Below are positions 46,539 to 55,595 of a stretch of DNA of 64,000 bases, one piece after another (position 1 is the stretch's first letter; the number at the start of each line of letters is the position of its first letter). Where the stretch lies: contig NZ_JAATEN010000002.1 in assembly GCF_012034935.1 (NCBI RefSeq), positions 186,001 to 250,000 on the forward strand, written 5' to 3'. Under the pieces are notes generated by a model, which made no database searches, was not told where the DNA came from, and saw nothing but the letters and a program-made list of their open reading frames with translations. The translations under genes were made by a program, and so were the position numbers. The DNA is from Streptomyces zingiberis. Its GTDB lineage: Bacteria; Actinomycetota; Actinomycetes; Streptomycetales; Streptomycetaceae.

Positions 46539-46913
46539 TCAGCACTCGTAGTTGCTCCCGCCGTCCTTGAGGTTTTCGCTGTAGACCCAGCCGGAGGCGC
46601 CGGTGCTGCGAACCGTCACGTAGGTCCACTTGTTGCCCGACTCGTTGTTGGTCGAGCAGTGGTAGTCGAGCACGACGCTGCGGACGGGGTTGCTGCCGCA
46701 GGTCGAGTGCGGGCCGCTGCGCCGGAGCACCTCGGTGTTCTTGGCCTCACCGCTGGAGGGGTCGACATTGCGGTGCGGGTGCGTACAGCTCATGATCCCC
46801 GCGGGCACCGCGCTCGGCGGCTCGGCGGCGAACGCCGTCGGCGCGGCGCCGACCGGGGCTGACAGCGTGGTGGCCACCAGGGCGAAGGCGGCGAACGTCA
46901 CACGATTCCTCAT
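46539..46913 (-). CDS. small secreted SH3-like protein
   Basis: 124 residues. Sec signal peptide ending AAPTAFA near residue 29, then a small domain with cysteines in IMSCTHPH, HSTCGSNP, DYHCSTNNE and the C-terminal YEC. The ending WTYVTVRSTGASGWVYSENLKDGG has the SH3b pattern of bacterial cell-wall-binding proteins. ATG behind AGAGGATCC. Probably binds or sits in the wall; no enzyme motif. Confidence 0.75.
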   Translation of the reverse strand: MRNRVTFAAFALVATTLSAPVGAAPTAFAAEPPSAVPAGIMSCTHPHRNVDPSSGEAKNTEVLRRSGPHSTCGSNPVRSVVLDYHCSTNNESGNKWTYVTVRSTGASGWVYSENLKDGGSNYEC

Positions 46914-47140
46914 GGCGGATCCTCTTCCGTTACGTCGGACGCGCCGGGCGCGTCATGGAGGGCTCCGCACGCCGTCCTGAGCACCCATGAAGCGGGCCGG
47001 CGGCGGGGAGCGGATGAGATCGCCATGAGTTTGGGAAGCGCTGTCCGCGCTGGTCAACAAGGTAGGGGTGTCCCGGACAGGCCGGATGGCGTCCGGGCAG
47101 GTCCGGGCCCGGTCCCTCCGTTGTCCGGGACACGGTGAGG

Positions 47141-47192
47141 GGGCGGGGCCCCGGTGCGGGGCGGCGTGCCGCCCCGCACCGGGGCCCCGCCC
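47141..47192 (-). terminator. 25-bp perfect hairpin after sodF
   Basis: 47141-47165 is the exact reverse complement of 47168-47192 with only GT between them. It begins 11 bases beyond the sodF stop (minus strand) and is one of the strongest hairpins in the window. Confidence 0.85.
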
Positions 47193-47202
47193 GGAACGGT
47201 GC

Positions 47203-47811
47203 TCAGGCGCCGGCCGCGGCCGCGTAACGGGCCGACACGTCCGCCCAGTTGACCAGGTCCCACAGCTTGGTGACGTAATCGGGACGGACGTTCTTGTACT
47301 GCAGGTAGTAGGCGTGCTCCCAGGCGTCGAAGACCAGCAGCGGCACGCTGCCCTGGCCGACGTTGCCGTGGTGGTCGTAGACCTGTTCCACGATCAGCCG
47401 CCGGCCCAGCGGTTCCCAGGCCAGCACGCCCCAGCCCGAGCCCTGCACCGAGGTGGTGGCCGTGGTGAGCTGCTTCCGGAACGCCTCGAATCCGCCCAGG
47501 TGTTCGTCGATGGCGGTGGCGAGCGGGCCCTCCGGGCGGTCGCCACCGTCGGGGGACAGGTTCTCCCAGAAGATCGAGTGCAGCACGTGCCCGGAGAGGT
47601 TGAACGCGAAGGTCTTCTCCAGGCCCACCAGGCCGGTGGGGGTGATGCGGTCCTGGTCGCGGGCGTCCGCGAGCTGTTCCAGGGTGTCGTTGGCGCCCTT
47701 CACGTACGCGGCGTGGTGCTTGGCGTGGTGCAGTTCCAGGATCTCCGGCGTGATGGCCGGGGCGAGCGCGGAGTAGTCGTAGGGGAGGTCGGGGAGCGCG
47801 TAGGTGCCCAT
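47203..47811 (-). CDS. sodF: iron (Fe/Mn-family) superoxide dismutase
   Basis: 202 residues. Converts superoxide to peroxide and oxygen in the cytosol. Metal ligands by alignment with FeSOD: His28 (LELHHAKHH), His78 (GHVLHSIFW), Asp162 and His166 ([14 protein letters not shown]). Fe is preferred in the Streptomyces enzyme. ATG with GGAAGGAG upstream. In this genus sodF is repressed by nickel-loaded Nur when the Ni-SOD is available; a matching site lies in the promoter. Confidence 0.95.
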   Translation of the reverse strand: MGTYALPDLPYDYSALAPAITPEILELHHAKHHAAYVKGANDTLEQLADARDQDRITPTGLVGLEKTFAFNLSGHVLHSIFWENLSPDGGDRPEGPLATAIDEHLGGFEAFRKQLTTATTSVQGSGWGVLAWEPLGRRLIVEQVYDHHGNVGQGSVPLLVFDAWEHAYYLQYKNVRPDYVTKLWDLVNWADVSARYAAAAGA

Positions 47812-47849
47812 GGAGGGTGACTCCTTCCGGAGAGTGATCGTCCTGGGAC

Positions 47850-47895
47850 ACCTTACGGCTTTTCTGCGAACAACTTGCAACAACGCATTCAATGC
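47850..47895 (-). promoter_or_regulatory. sodF promoter with candidate Nur box
   Basis: On the minus strand, TTGCAA-GTTGT-TCGCAG (complement of 47864-47880) fits the Nur consensus tTGCaa-N5-ttGCAA in both half-sites, with two mismatches. A -10 box TAAGGT (complement of 47850-47855) lies just downstream. A separate palindrome GCATTCAATGC (47885-47895) sits directly upstream. Nickel-dependent repression is therefore expected. Confidence 0.55.
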
Positions 47896-48628
47896 AGCAA
47901 CATCGGTGAGGCGGGGCCGGCCCGTCAGCTTTCGGTGGGTCACGCCGTGAACGGCGTGTTCCTGCCCGCAAAGGTGATCGTCTTCTCGCCCGGCAGCCGC
48001 CGGTCCGGCCGGCCCCGCTTCCGCGGGCATCTTCGGCCCGCGCGGTTCGCCGCCCCGCCTCGCGGCCCCTGTCTCCGTCCTTGCGTGTGCCGCCGGCCCT
48101 GTGCCGCCCTTCGCCGGCCGGGTGTTCGCCGACGGGCCGCCGGCCGGGTCCCGATGGCGGGCCGCTCCGGGGTGTCCGGTCCTTGTCGCGTCCGGCGCCG
48201 TGCTGGGTCCGGTGCCGTCCGGGCGTGACATCGGAAGGGTTCGGAAGTTTTCCGGTAATTGGCGTCCGGAAATCGATGAACTGCCGAGGCGTCAGTCGGT
48301 CGCGCCGGTGTGCTACGGCTTGCGCAACCCTCTGAACAGGCTTAACGCTGACTTAAAGCATGCTGGGAGCGGGGCGGGCGTTCCGTAATGCTTGCGGAAA
48401 CCATTGACAACCGAGGGGGCCGGTTCAACACTGTCGTGCATCGACAGACCTCCACCACTGTCGTTCCAGGTACACGCGCGACGCGGCCGGTGCCGACCGC
48501 ACCACGACCAGGCCGGGTCGCGCCGCGTCGCACAGCGCCGGCCTCCGGCCGTCGTCCCCCTCGCCGCCGCAAGGCCCGCCGGGGTGAAGCGCGCTGCCTG
48601 GCCTCCGTCACCCCCACCAGGAGGACAC
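47896..48628. other. long intergenic region upstream of the xylanase
   Basis: No gene supported. Near 48230-48280 the element CGGAA recurs three times and CGGAA-GTT-TTCCG (48242-48254) is a palindrome, a candidate sugar-responsive operator. TTGACA (48404-48409) with AACACT 17 bases on is a possible promoter, giving a leader of about 190 bases. Confidence 0.4.
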
Positions 48629-49318
48629 ATGCACGAGAACAACACCCCCGGTCCCCGGCTGAGCCGCAGGAGCCTGATCGGCGGTGCCGGTGCCGGAGCC
48701 GTCGCCCTGGCCTCCGGGCTGGTGCTCCCTGGCACGGCGCACGCCGACACCACCATCACCACCAACCAGACCGGTAACAACGGCGGTTACTACTACACGT
48801 TCTGGACCGACGGCGGCGGGCAGGTCTCGATGACCCTGGCCAACGGCGGCAGCTACCGGACCCAGTGGACCAACTGCGGCAACTTCGTCTGCGGCAAGGG
48901 CTGGAGCAACGGCAGCCGCAGGACGGTGAGCTACTCCGGCAGCTTCAACCCGTCCGGCAACGGCTACCTCTGCCTCTACGGCTGGACCTCGAACCCGCTC
49001 GTCGAGTACTACATCGTCGACAGCTGGGGCAACTACCGGCCCACCGGCCAGCACCGCGGCACGGTCAGCAGCGACGGCGGCACGTACGACATCTACCAGA
49101 CGACGCGGTACAACGCGCCCTCCGTCGAGGGCACCAAGACCTTCAACCAGTACTGGAGCGTCCGCCAGCAGAAGAAGGTCGGCGGCACCATCACCACCGG
49201 AACCCACTTCGACGCGTGGTCCCGGGCCGGGATGCCGATGGGTGACTTCCGCTACTACATGGTTCTCGCCACCGAGGGCTACCAGAGCAGCGGGAACTCC
49301 AGCCTCAACGTGAGCTGA
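48629..49318 (+). CDS. endo-1,4-beta-xylanase, GH11, Tat-exported
   Basis: 229 residues. Twin-arginine signal ([10 protein letters not shown]) with cleavage after Ala39. The mature chain is a GH11 jelly roll: [26 protein letters not shown] with nucleophile Glu126, and ATEGYQSSG with acid/base Glu216. It ends right after the catalytic domain, without a carbohydrate-binding module, as in XlnC of S. lividans, which also uses Tat. ATG behind AGGAGGAC. Degrades xylan outside the cell. Confidence 0.95.
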   Translation: MHENNTPGPRLSRRSLIGGAGAGAVALASGLVLPGTAHADTTITTNQTGNNGGYYYTFWTDGGGQVSMTLANGGSYRTQWTNCGNFVCGKGWSNGSRRTVSYSGSFNPSGNGYLCLYGWTSNPLVEYYIVDSWGNYRPTGQHRGTVSSDGGTYDIYQTTRYNAPSVEGTKTFNQYWSVRQQKKVGGTITTGTHFDAWSRAGMPMGDFRYYMVLATEGYQSSGNSSLNVS

Positions 49319-49422
49319 GGCACCGGCCCCGTCGCCGGTGAGGTCCGCCCCGGCCGGGGCGGGCCCCCTGGACGATCACCGTGCCCCGTCCCGGAGACCG
49401 GCGTCCCGGGGCCGCGCGCAGT

Positions 49423-49451
49423 GGAAGGCCCCCGCCACGCGGGGGCCTTCC
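49423..49451. terminator. 13-bp hairpin after the xylanase
   Basis: GGAAGGCCCCCGC and GCGGGGGCCTTCC pair perfectly around CAC. It lies about 100 bases behind the xylanase stop and before the opposing beta-helix gene. The rest of this 300-base spacer holds nothing recognisable. Confidence 0.7.
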
Positions 49452-49619
49452 TCGGCGGTGCCGTGTGGGGGCGGGTGCCCGCACACCGCGGGCGGTTCCG
49501 CCGGAACCGGCCGGTGCCGGCCGCGTGGACGCGGCCGGCACCGGCGTCCCCCGGCCCGGGCCGGTACGGAGCGCTGCCCTGGACTCCGCACCGCCCCGGC
49601 CTGAGGTGCTCCGGGCCCG

Positions 49620-51281
49620 TCAGGGCAGGTAGACCTGTGTCCGGAGGGTGCTGGAGGAGGAACGGTAGAACGAGTCCACCGAGGTGTCCTTGTAGGTCGC
49701 CGTGAAGAGCCGCAGCCCCGCCCGCGTCGGCACCAGGGTGCAGCTGAACTGGTAGACGTTGAGGGTCGCGGTGGCGGTGAGAGTGGTGTCGGTGCAGCTC
49801 GCCACGCCGTCGGTCACCGTGACCTGGCCGGGAAGGACCGGCAGGTTCGAGGTGACGCCGCCGAGCCCGTTGGGGCTCACCGTGCCGGTGAAGGTCGCCG
49901 GCTGCCCGACGACGGTCCGGCTCGGCGACTTCGAGACGATGGTGGTCCGCGTCGCCACCAGCGGCCAGAACCCGACCGGGCCGGTGAGCCCCAGGGTGGT
50001 CAGCGGCCAGGTGGTCGGCGCTCCCTTGGCCGGATCGTTCACGAACGAGGCGATCCACGGAGCGGTGATGACGGAACCGGAGATGCCACCGGTGTTGCCG
50101 GCCGGCCCGGACGCGCTGCCCCACCAGTTGTAGGCGGCGTTGAGCGTGCCGGTTCCCTGGTTGAGCAGGATGTACCCGGTGGGATCGTTGTCGGGGTCGC
50201 CGGACGGCGGGATGCCCGAGTCGCGGAAGGCGTTCGCCCGCACGGTGATGGTGGACGCGATCGCCCCCGAACGGACCCGCAGGCCGCGGCCGAACACCTC
50301 GTCGGTGAAGTCGTTGTGTTCCACGACGAGGTTCCGGGAGGGCCGCCAGAAGCCGAACTCCGTGCCCCAGAGGCTGAGGTTCCCGCCGTCGATGAACGAG
50401 TTCCCGGAAATCGTGCCGGTGTCGATGCCGATGCTGCCGCCGATGTCCGCGAAGACATTGCCGGTGACGGTTCCGTTGAGGATGTTCCCGATGTTGAGGT
50501 TCGACTCGTTGTCGTGGAAGTAATTCCCGGTCAGCGAGAAGCCGTTGATTTTGTAGACCGCGGGATCGGCGCCGTCGAAGAGGCCGTAGAGGGAGTTCCC
50601 GATGTCGTTGTACGAGATCTCGAGGTCGTCGATCTCGGGGGTCGGGCCGGAGGAGGAGATACCGATCGCGGCGAGCGAGTCGCCGGTCTCCTCGGTGTGA
50701 ACGATGTTGTGGGTGATCGTCACACCCGTCAGCAGCGCCGGCTCGAGCAGGATGCCGAGAAGGTCCGTGGTGGTGGTCGGCTCGTGGATCCAGTTGTACG
50801 AGATCTCGATGTTGCTCCAGGTGCCGGTGGAGCGGACGCCCTGGCGGAAGTCCCGGACCTCGAAGCCCGTGAAGACCACGTTGTTCGCGGCGATGGTCAC
50901 CGCGTAGGTGCTGCTGATGGTGGACTCGCCACCGGGCCGGCCGGTGGGGGAGGGATCCACACCCGCCTGCGCGCCCCGCACCGTCAGCGACTTGTCGATG
51001 GTGATCTGCTCGTTGTACGTGCCCGGGCCCACGGTGATCGTGTCGCCGGCGCTCGCCGCGGTGATCGCGGCCGAGATCGTGGTGTAGTCACAACCGGAGG
51101 CGCACACCGTGATGGTGGCGGCGTTCGCCGACGGGGCCGGCACCAGCACCGCGCCGACGACGAGCGCCAGCACCGCCACCACGCTCAGCGATCCCCGGGG
51201 TTTCCCCTGCCGATGATATCGGCCGGCCTTCCGGTCCCGCCGTCGCGGGATGAGGCACCTTGTTCCTGAAAGCATTGTCAT
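49620..51281 (-). CDS. secreted right-handed parallel beta-helix protein with Ig-like tail
   Basis: 553 residues. A long Arg-rich Sec signal (hydrophobic SVVAVLALVVGAVLVPAPSANA) precedes ITVCASGCDYTTISAAITAASAGDTITVGPGTYNEQITIDKSLTVRG-type sequence, the start of pectate-lyase-like NosD/DUF1565 helices. Many turns of NxI/NxF ladder follow (SYNWIHE, THNIVHT, TGNYFHDN, SGNSFIDGG, EHNDFTD). The last 110 residues are one Ig-like repeat (VVGQPATFTGTVSP). A polysaccharide-binding or lyase role is possible, but no catalytic Asp/Arg set is certain. Starts at ATG-ACA-ATG behind AAGGAGG. Confidence 0.85.
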   Translation of the reverse strand: MTMLSGTRCLIPRRRDRKAGRYHRQGKPRGSLSVVAVLALVVGAVLVPAPSANAATITVCASGCDYTTISAAITAASAGDTITVGPGTYNEQITIDKSLTVRGAQAGVDPSPTGRPGGESTISSTYAVTIAANNVVFTGFEVRDFRQGVRSTGTWSNIEISYNWIHEPTTTTDLLGILLEPALLTGVTITHNIVHTEETGDSLAAIGISSSGPTPEIDDLEISYNDIGNSLYGLFDGADPAVYKINGFSLTGNYFHDNESNLNIGNILNGTVTGNVFADIGGSIGIDTGTISGNSFIDGGNLSLWGTEFGFWRPSRNLVVEHNDFTDEVFGRGLRVRSGAIASTITVRANAFRDSGIPPSGDPDNDPTGYILLNQGTGTLNAAYNWWGSASGPAGNTGGISGSVITAPWIASFVNDPAKGAPTTWPLTTLGLTGPVGFWPLVATRTTIVSKSPSRTVVGQPATFTGTVSPNGLGGVTSNLPVLPGQVTVTDGVASCTDTTLTATATLNVYQFSCTLVPTRAGLRLFTATYKDTSVDSFYRSSSSTLRTQVYLP

Positions 51282-51720
51282 ATCGCCGCTTTCCTCCTTC
51301 GGTTGCGGCCCGTGGAATGGTGCGCGGGCGGAATCCCCCCGGATCGTTCCGCCGAGGCCGATGAGGCTGCTACCAATCACGCCTCTTCGGGAAGGGATTT
51401 CAATGCCTACAGCCGGAGTTCACTCTCCTGGAGCAGTGAAGGAATCGGCCGGGACGACGACTTGACAGGGCGCGCGGCTGATCTCTCCTTATTCGATGAA
51501 GAGATGAAGACATTTCTTCCGTCAGCCCCGGGAATGCGTCAGCGTTTTCCGCACGCGGGGGCGGTCCGGTGACGGGCCCCGGAGAACTCGCCGCGTGCGG
51601 GCCGGGCGCGGCCGCCCGGCCGGGAACTCCGGCCTGAGAACGGAGGATTACGGCCGACTCCGCCGAGCCCAGGCCGCTCACGGCCACTCACCGGTCGGTC
51701 CCGGCCCGGGTGGCCCGGCC
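51282..51720. other. intergenic
   Basis: No gene supported. A relatively AT-rich part (51478-51535) may hold promoters; TTGACA occurs at 51463-51468 on the plus strand but no gene follows it. Confidence 0.4.
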
Positions 51721-52008
51721 CTAGGCGGCGACGGCCATACGGCGGCGGATGGGAGCCGGCGCCTCCCGAGCCTGCTCGGCGTTCTCCAGGGTGAAAGCGG
51801 CCTGCGGCTTTTCCTGAACCATCCGCAGCCACGCGCCGACCGTCGCGGTTTCCGCCACGGTGACGACCTCCCGCGGGCCCTCGGGCGGGCGCGTGGACAG
51901 GACCGTGGCGGAGAGCTGGTCGATCAGGGTGACGAGAATGACGTCATGGCCGACGCGCGACACGAATTCCATCACGCCGCGGGCAGGCTCGTGCTGGTCG
52001 GCCACCAT
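51721..52008 (-). CDS. C-terminal reading frame apparently split by a frameshift
   Basis: 95 residues if started at the ATG at 52008. However, GC-biased codons in the same frame continue upstream to about 52147 (residues such as GFEEGRGKVIAELRNQAP and QRIACFLSGLDHTTSATG) with no ATG, GTG or TTG. At that point the preceding HTH gene stops within a run of seven C. Reading across with a one-base shift joins both into one protein of about 300 residues. No domain is recognised in this part; it has alternating beta-strand/helix character (NHVLMVADQHE, VGHDVILVTLIDQLSA). Confidence 0.6.
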   Translation of the reverse strand: MVADQHEPARGVMEFVSRVGHDVILVTLIDQLSATVLSTRPPEGPREVVTVAETATVGAWLRMVQEKPQAAFTLENAEQAREAPAPIRRRMAVAA

Positions 52009-52150
52009 GAGTACGTGGTTTCCGGTGGCGCTCGTGGTGTGATCGAGGCCGGAGAGGAAGCAGGCGATCCTCTGGGGAGCCTGGTTGCGCAGCTCGGCGA
52101 TGACCTTGCCGCGGCCCTCCTCGAAGCCGGGCGTGTCCGCCGACCGGAAT

Positions 52151-52636
52151 TCAAGGGGGGGCCAGGTGCTTGCTCAAAGCGAAGTCGATCTCGGTCGCCT
52201 CTTCGCGGCTGGGGTGGACGGCGCCGTCGTCGAGTCCGTGGAGCGCGAGCCAGCGGTTGACCTCGCTCCAGGTCCAGACAAGCGAACGGCCGACCGTGCC
52301 CTCGGCCGGGGGGAAGGGCTCTTCCCGGGACTTCCGGGTGCCGGCGATCCACTGGCTGACGTTCTGCCGCGACCGCCCGGTGCGGTCCGCGATCTCGTGA
52401 ACCCCGACCAGGTCCCGGTCGAGCCGGCACACCCGCAACCGCGGCACGGCTCGGCGGACGGCCGAGACGGCGGCCATGGCGGCCTCCAGGGCGGAGGGGC
52501 CGGACCAGGTGACGCTCAGCAGATCGTGGCCACCCGCCCTGGCCAGCAGAGCGTCACAGTTGTCGCGCAGGGCGTCGACGGCACTCTCGTCGTCGACGTC
52601 GACTCCCGAAACGACAAAGGTGAAGTCGTAGTCCAT
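52151..52636 (-). CDS. HTH DNA-binding protein, antitoxin-like
   Basis: 161 residues. N-terminal alpha/beta domain (DYDFTFVVSGVDVDDESAVDALRDNCDALLARAGGHDLLSVTW) followed by an HTH of the XRE/excisionase kind (VGVHEIADRTGRSRQNVSQWIAGTR, residues 80-105) and a winged stretch SLVWTWSEVNRWL. It ends ...SKHLAPP just as the C7 tract is crossed. It lies 91 bases after a HicA-like gene on the same strand; the pair looks like a toxin-antitoxin module. The ATG has GGGGGTC-like weak ribosome sequence. Confidence 0.75.
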   Translation of the reverse strand: MDYDFTFVVSGVDVDDESAVDALRDNCDALLARAGGHDLLSVTWSGPSALEAAMAAVSAVRRAVPRLRVCRLDRDLVGVHEIADRTGRSRQNVSQWIAGTRKSREEPFPPAEGTVGRSLVWTWSEVNRWLALHGLDDGAVHPSREEATEIDFALSKHLAPP

Positions 52637-52727
52637 GGTGACCCCCTAGTCCGGTCCTCACCTTCGCAGAGCTGTTGTCATCCGTCAACAGGAAAACCTG
52701 GGCAAAAGCTGACATAAATTACTGCTA

Positions 52728-53000
52728 CTAATCGCGATCCCGTCCCGTGAGGCTGCGCCCCGGGTCGTCGGACGGCAGGGGGCAGCGGGACGCCAAACGG
52801 TCGATCCTGCGGGCGTGCGTACCCGCGTTCTGCGGCGTGCCCGAGACAGGGATGGCGGTGCACCGTGCGCCGCAGGGGCAGTAGAGCCGGCCCCAGTGGC
52901 CGTCCTGGTGGAGTGACCAGCCGCGCGCGGCCCACTTCTCCAGTACTCGCCGGACCTCTTTCTTCGGATGCTCCGACGGCTTGAGTTCACGACCGACCAC
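52728..53000 (-). CDS. small HicA-like protein
   Basis: 90 residues. The block KKEVRRVLEKWAARGWSLHQDGHWGRLYCPCGA followed by IPVSGTPQNAGTHARRIDRL has the HicA double-stranded-RNA-binding-like pattern with the GHxxxLxCP signature and a TPxxxxxHA segment. HicA toxins cleave mRNA. GTG start without a good ribosome site. Its partner would be the downstream HTH protein rather than a classical HicB. Toxicity is inferred only. Confidence 0.65.
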   Translation of the reverse strand: MVGRELKPSEHPKKEVRRVLEKWAARGWSLHQDGHWGRLYCPCGARCTAIPVSGTPQNAGTHARRIDRLASRCPLPSDDPGRSLTGRDRD

Positions 53001-53796
53001 TGGGTCACCGCCCCTGGTCCCGGCTCGGGCGGCGGGCCGGCCCGCCGAGAGGGTGGTGCCCGGCCGTGGAGGTCATGGGCGTGGAGTGCTGGGGGTGGGC
53101 ATAGAGCACGGAAGATGCCGTTCCTCTGGTGCCGATGTCACGCGCAGGGATCCGGGCAGGCCGAATCGTTCCCGTGCGGGAGCGGTCACGCTCCGACACG
53201 GGAACCTTACTCCAGATGGCTGACGGCGGTCAGAAGTGCGCGTTGGTGCCCCTGTGTATGGCGTGGGGGTGCGGAGAGCCTGGGCTTCCCGCAACGTGCG
53301 GACGTATGCCCGCCGGTAGGGAGGGGAGGGCGAAGGGGTCGGGGAAGCCGAGGGTGTTCCGCAAGGGGGTCACAGGGCCCCGGCGGCAGCGCGGCGCGTG
53401 GGCGTGGCGAGCGTCGTTCCGCCCGGGCGTGAACTCGCCCGGGCGGTTCGGAGCCCGGTGGAGGCCGGGTCCCGCGGGCGGGAAGCGGGGAGCGGGAAGT
53501 GGGAGGGGGACGCGGAAGGGGCCCGGGGGCGTGAGCCGGAGGGGGCGGGAGCGGGGGAGGTGGCGCCGGGGCGGCGGGGGCGTGGCCGCCGGGCGCGCGG
53601 AACGCGGTCCCGGACGGTGCGCCGGCGTCACCGCCGGGCGGCCCGTCCGGGTCCGTACCGCAGGTGCCCTTTCCCTTCTCTCCCGGCGCCCTCCCTCCCG
53701 TGCGTCACGTCTTTCCGCCGCGGCGGTCCCGCGTTCCCGGCGGCCCGGCCGGCTCCGCCCGGTCCGCGTGCGCCGTGCCACCGGCGGGGTGCCTGC
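53001..53796. other. long intergenic, purine-skewed stretch
   Basis: No gene supported on either strand. From about 53310 to 53600 the plus strand is extremely G-rich with GGGAAG/GGGAGG runs and little C, then turns C/T-rich. This mirrors no repeat unit of fixed length. Confidence 0.5.
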
Positions 53797-54456
53797 TCAG
53801 GAAGGCTTGGCGGCGGCCTCCAGGTGGGGCAGGTCGTGACCGAACCGCTCACGCTTGGCCACCAGGTAGGCGAGGTTCTCCTCGCGCGGCTCGATGAGCA
53901 GCGGGACCTGCTCGGTGATGGCGATGCCGTGGCGCACCAGCGCCTCCCGCTTGAGGGGGTTGTTGGACATCAGGCGCACCGAACGGACGCCCAGGTCGTG
54001 CAGGATGTCCGCGGCCACGCGGTAGTCGCGGGCGTCGGCCGGGAGGCCCAGGGCGAGGTTGGCCTCGACCGTGTCGAGCCCTTCGGCCTGCAGGGCCATC
54101 GCCCGCAGTTTGGCCAGCAGCCCGATGCCCCGGCCCTCGTGACCCTGGAGGTAGACCAGAACGCCGCGGCCCTCGTGCACGATGGCCCGCAGGGCGGCGC
54201 CGAGCTGGTCGCCGCACTCGCAGTGCCGGGAACCGAAGGCGTCGCCGGTGAGGCACTCCGAATGGAGCCGGGTGAGGGTTCCCTCACCCTCGACGTCACC
54301 ATGGACCAGCGCTATTTGCTCGTCGCCGCGGATGCGGTCCAGATAGCCGACGGCGAGGAATTCGCCGTGCTCCGTGGAGAGCCGGACTTGCGCCACGCGC
54401 TCCACGCCGGATGCGATGGAAGTGCCGTCACGGTAAGCGACATCACTATCTGTCAT
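53797..54456 (-). CDS. GTP cyclohydrolase II paralogue with Tyr-to-Met active-site change
   Basis: 219 residues. Zinc ligands Cys68, Cys79 and Cys81 ([23 protein letters not shown]), the GTP loop [19 protein letters not shown], and the [10 protein letters not shown] end are intact. In RibA the residue after RA is the catalytic Tyr (RAYALQ); here it is Met120. From the literature on S. coelicolor GCH II paralogues, as I recall it, the Met form stops at the formylated pyrimidine (FAPy) rather than releasing formate. That fits the deformylase-like creatininase encoded divergently next door. Housekeeping RibA must be elsewhere. ATG with AGGA seven bases upstream. Confidence 0.9.
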   Translation of the reverse strand: MTDSDVAYRDGTSIASGVERVAQVRLSTEHGEFLAVGYLDRIRGDEQIALVHGDVEGEGTLTRLHSECLTGDAFGSRHCECGDQLGAALRAIVHEGRGVLVYLQGHEGRGIGLLAKLRAMALQAEGLDTVEANLALGLPADARDYRVAADILHDLGVRSVRLMSNNPLKREALVRHGIAITEQVPLLIEPREENLAYLVAKRERFGHDLPHLEAAAKPS

Positions 54457-54674
54457 GGTTCAATCCTAACGGTCGGTCTCTCGCGTTGGTACGGAAAAGC
54501 GGGGGGAAAGTGTCAATCGGTCCCGCAGGGACGCCGATTCGCCGCCCCGGGTGGATCTTTTCCGCGTAGTCTGCTCTTGTTGATCCGTGCGGAACAGCCC
54601 CGTGCACGCATCGGCGTTCCGGTCGTGTGCCGCGATCGCGCGGTGCGCGGGGGTAAGTGAGAGGGGATCAGGGG

Positions 54675-55595
54675 ATGACGCGTTCGGGTAAGCGGCTGCC
54701 GGCCTCCGGCCTGCTGCCGGCGGACACCACGGAGGACGTACGGGCCGCGGGCGCGGCCGTCGCCCTGCTGCCCGTGGGGAGCTTCGAGCAGCACGGGCCG
54801 TATCTGCCGCTGGTCACGGACACCGTCGTGGCCTGCGCCGTCGCCCGGGAGCTGGCCGCCGTGTACCCGGTGCAGTGCCTGCCGCCGATCACGCTCTCCT
54901 GCTCCCACGAGCACGCCGGCTGGCCCGGCACGGTGAGCCTGTCGGCGGCGACCCTCTGTGCGGTGGTGGCGGATGTCGCGGCCTCGCTGCGCCGTTCCGG
55001 CGTGCGCGGTCTCGTCCTGGTCAACGGCCACGGGGGAAACTACGTCCTGCGCAATGTCGTCCAGGAGTCGGCCGGAAGCGGAACGCGGATGGCGCTTTTC
55101 CCCGGCCCGGAGGACTGGGACGCGGCGCGGAAGGGGGCGGAGATCCGCACCTCCTCGCGCAGTGATATGCACGCCGGGGAAGTGGAGACGTCCATCCTGC
55201 TGCACGACCAACCCGAACTCCTCCGTCCTGGATATGAGACCGCCGATCACCTCGCCGACGAACGGCGGCATTTGCTCACTCTCGGTATGCGGCCCTATAC
55301 GGAATCCGGAGTGATCGGCCGGCCGTCACTGGCCTCCGCGGAAAAGGGAAGGAAATTGCTCGCCGGTCTGGTGGATTCCTTCGCCGACTGTCTCGCGCTG
55401 TTCGCCGGGGAAACAGTCGAAGCCGCGGAAGCCGGGAAGGCCGCGGAACCAGCGGAAGCCGGGCACGGAACCTCCGCGGCGCCGGCGGCCCTCGGCCGGA
55501 CCACGGCCGCGGCCGGCGGCCCGCACGGCCGGCCCGGCTCACCCGGGCCCGGCGCGGCGCCGGCCTCCGTGGACGCCGGGCGGGGGACGCGGTGA
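54675..55595 (+). CDS. creatininase-family amidohydrolase (ArfB-like deformylase candidate)
   Basis: 306 residues. Metal motifs: LLPVGSFEQHGPYLPLVTDT (Glu38, His40, Asp49), LVNGHGGN and SDMHAGEVETS. The last 60 residues are a Gly/Ala/Pro tail. Archaeal ArfB belongs to this family and removes formate from FAPy in flavin/F420 synthesis; with a FAPy-forming cyclohydrolase beside it the same reaction is likely. ATG chosen behind GAGAGGGG; a GTG six codons earlier also fits. Its stop overlaps the RibD-like start. Confidence 0.85.
   Translation: MTRSGKRLPASGLLPADTTEDVRAAGAAVALLPVGSFEQHGPYLPLVTDTVVACAVARELAAVYPVQCLPPITLSCSHEHAGWPGTVSLSAATLCAVVADVAASLRRSGVRGLVLVNGHGGNYVLRNVVQESAGSGTRMALFPGPEDWDAARKGAEIRTSSRSDMHAGEVETSILLHDQPELLRPGYETADHLADERRHLLTLGMRPYTESGVIGRPSLASAEKGRKLLAGLVDSFADCLALFAGETVEAAEAGKAAEPAEAGHGTSAAPAALGRTTAAAGGPHGRPGSPGPGAAPASVDAGRGTR

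Noticed and set aside
53129..53839. Plus-strand gene in the 53.0-53.8 kb gap
   Set aside because: The frame is Gly/Arg-rich low complexity in a purine-skewed tract and runs into the end of the cyclohydrolase gene; no start site or domain.
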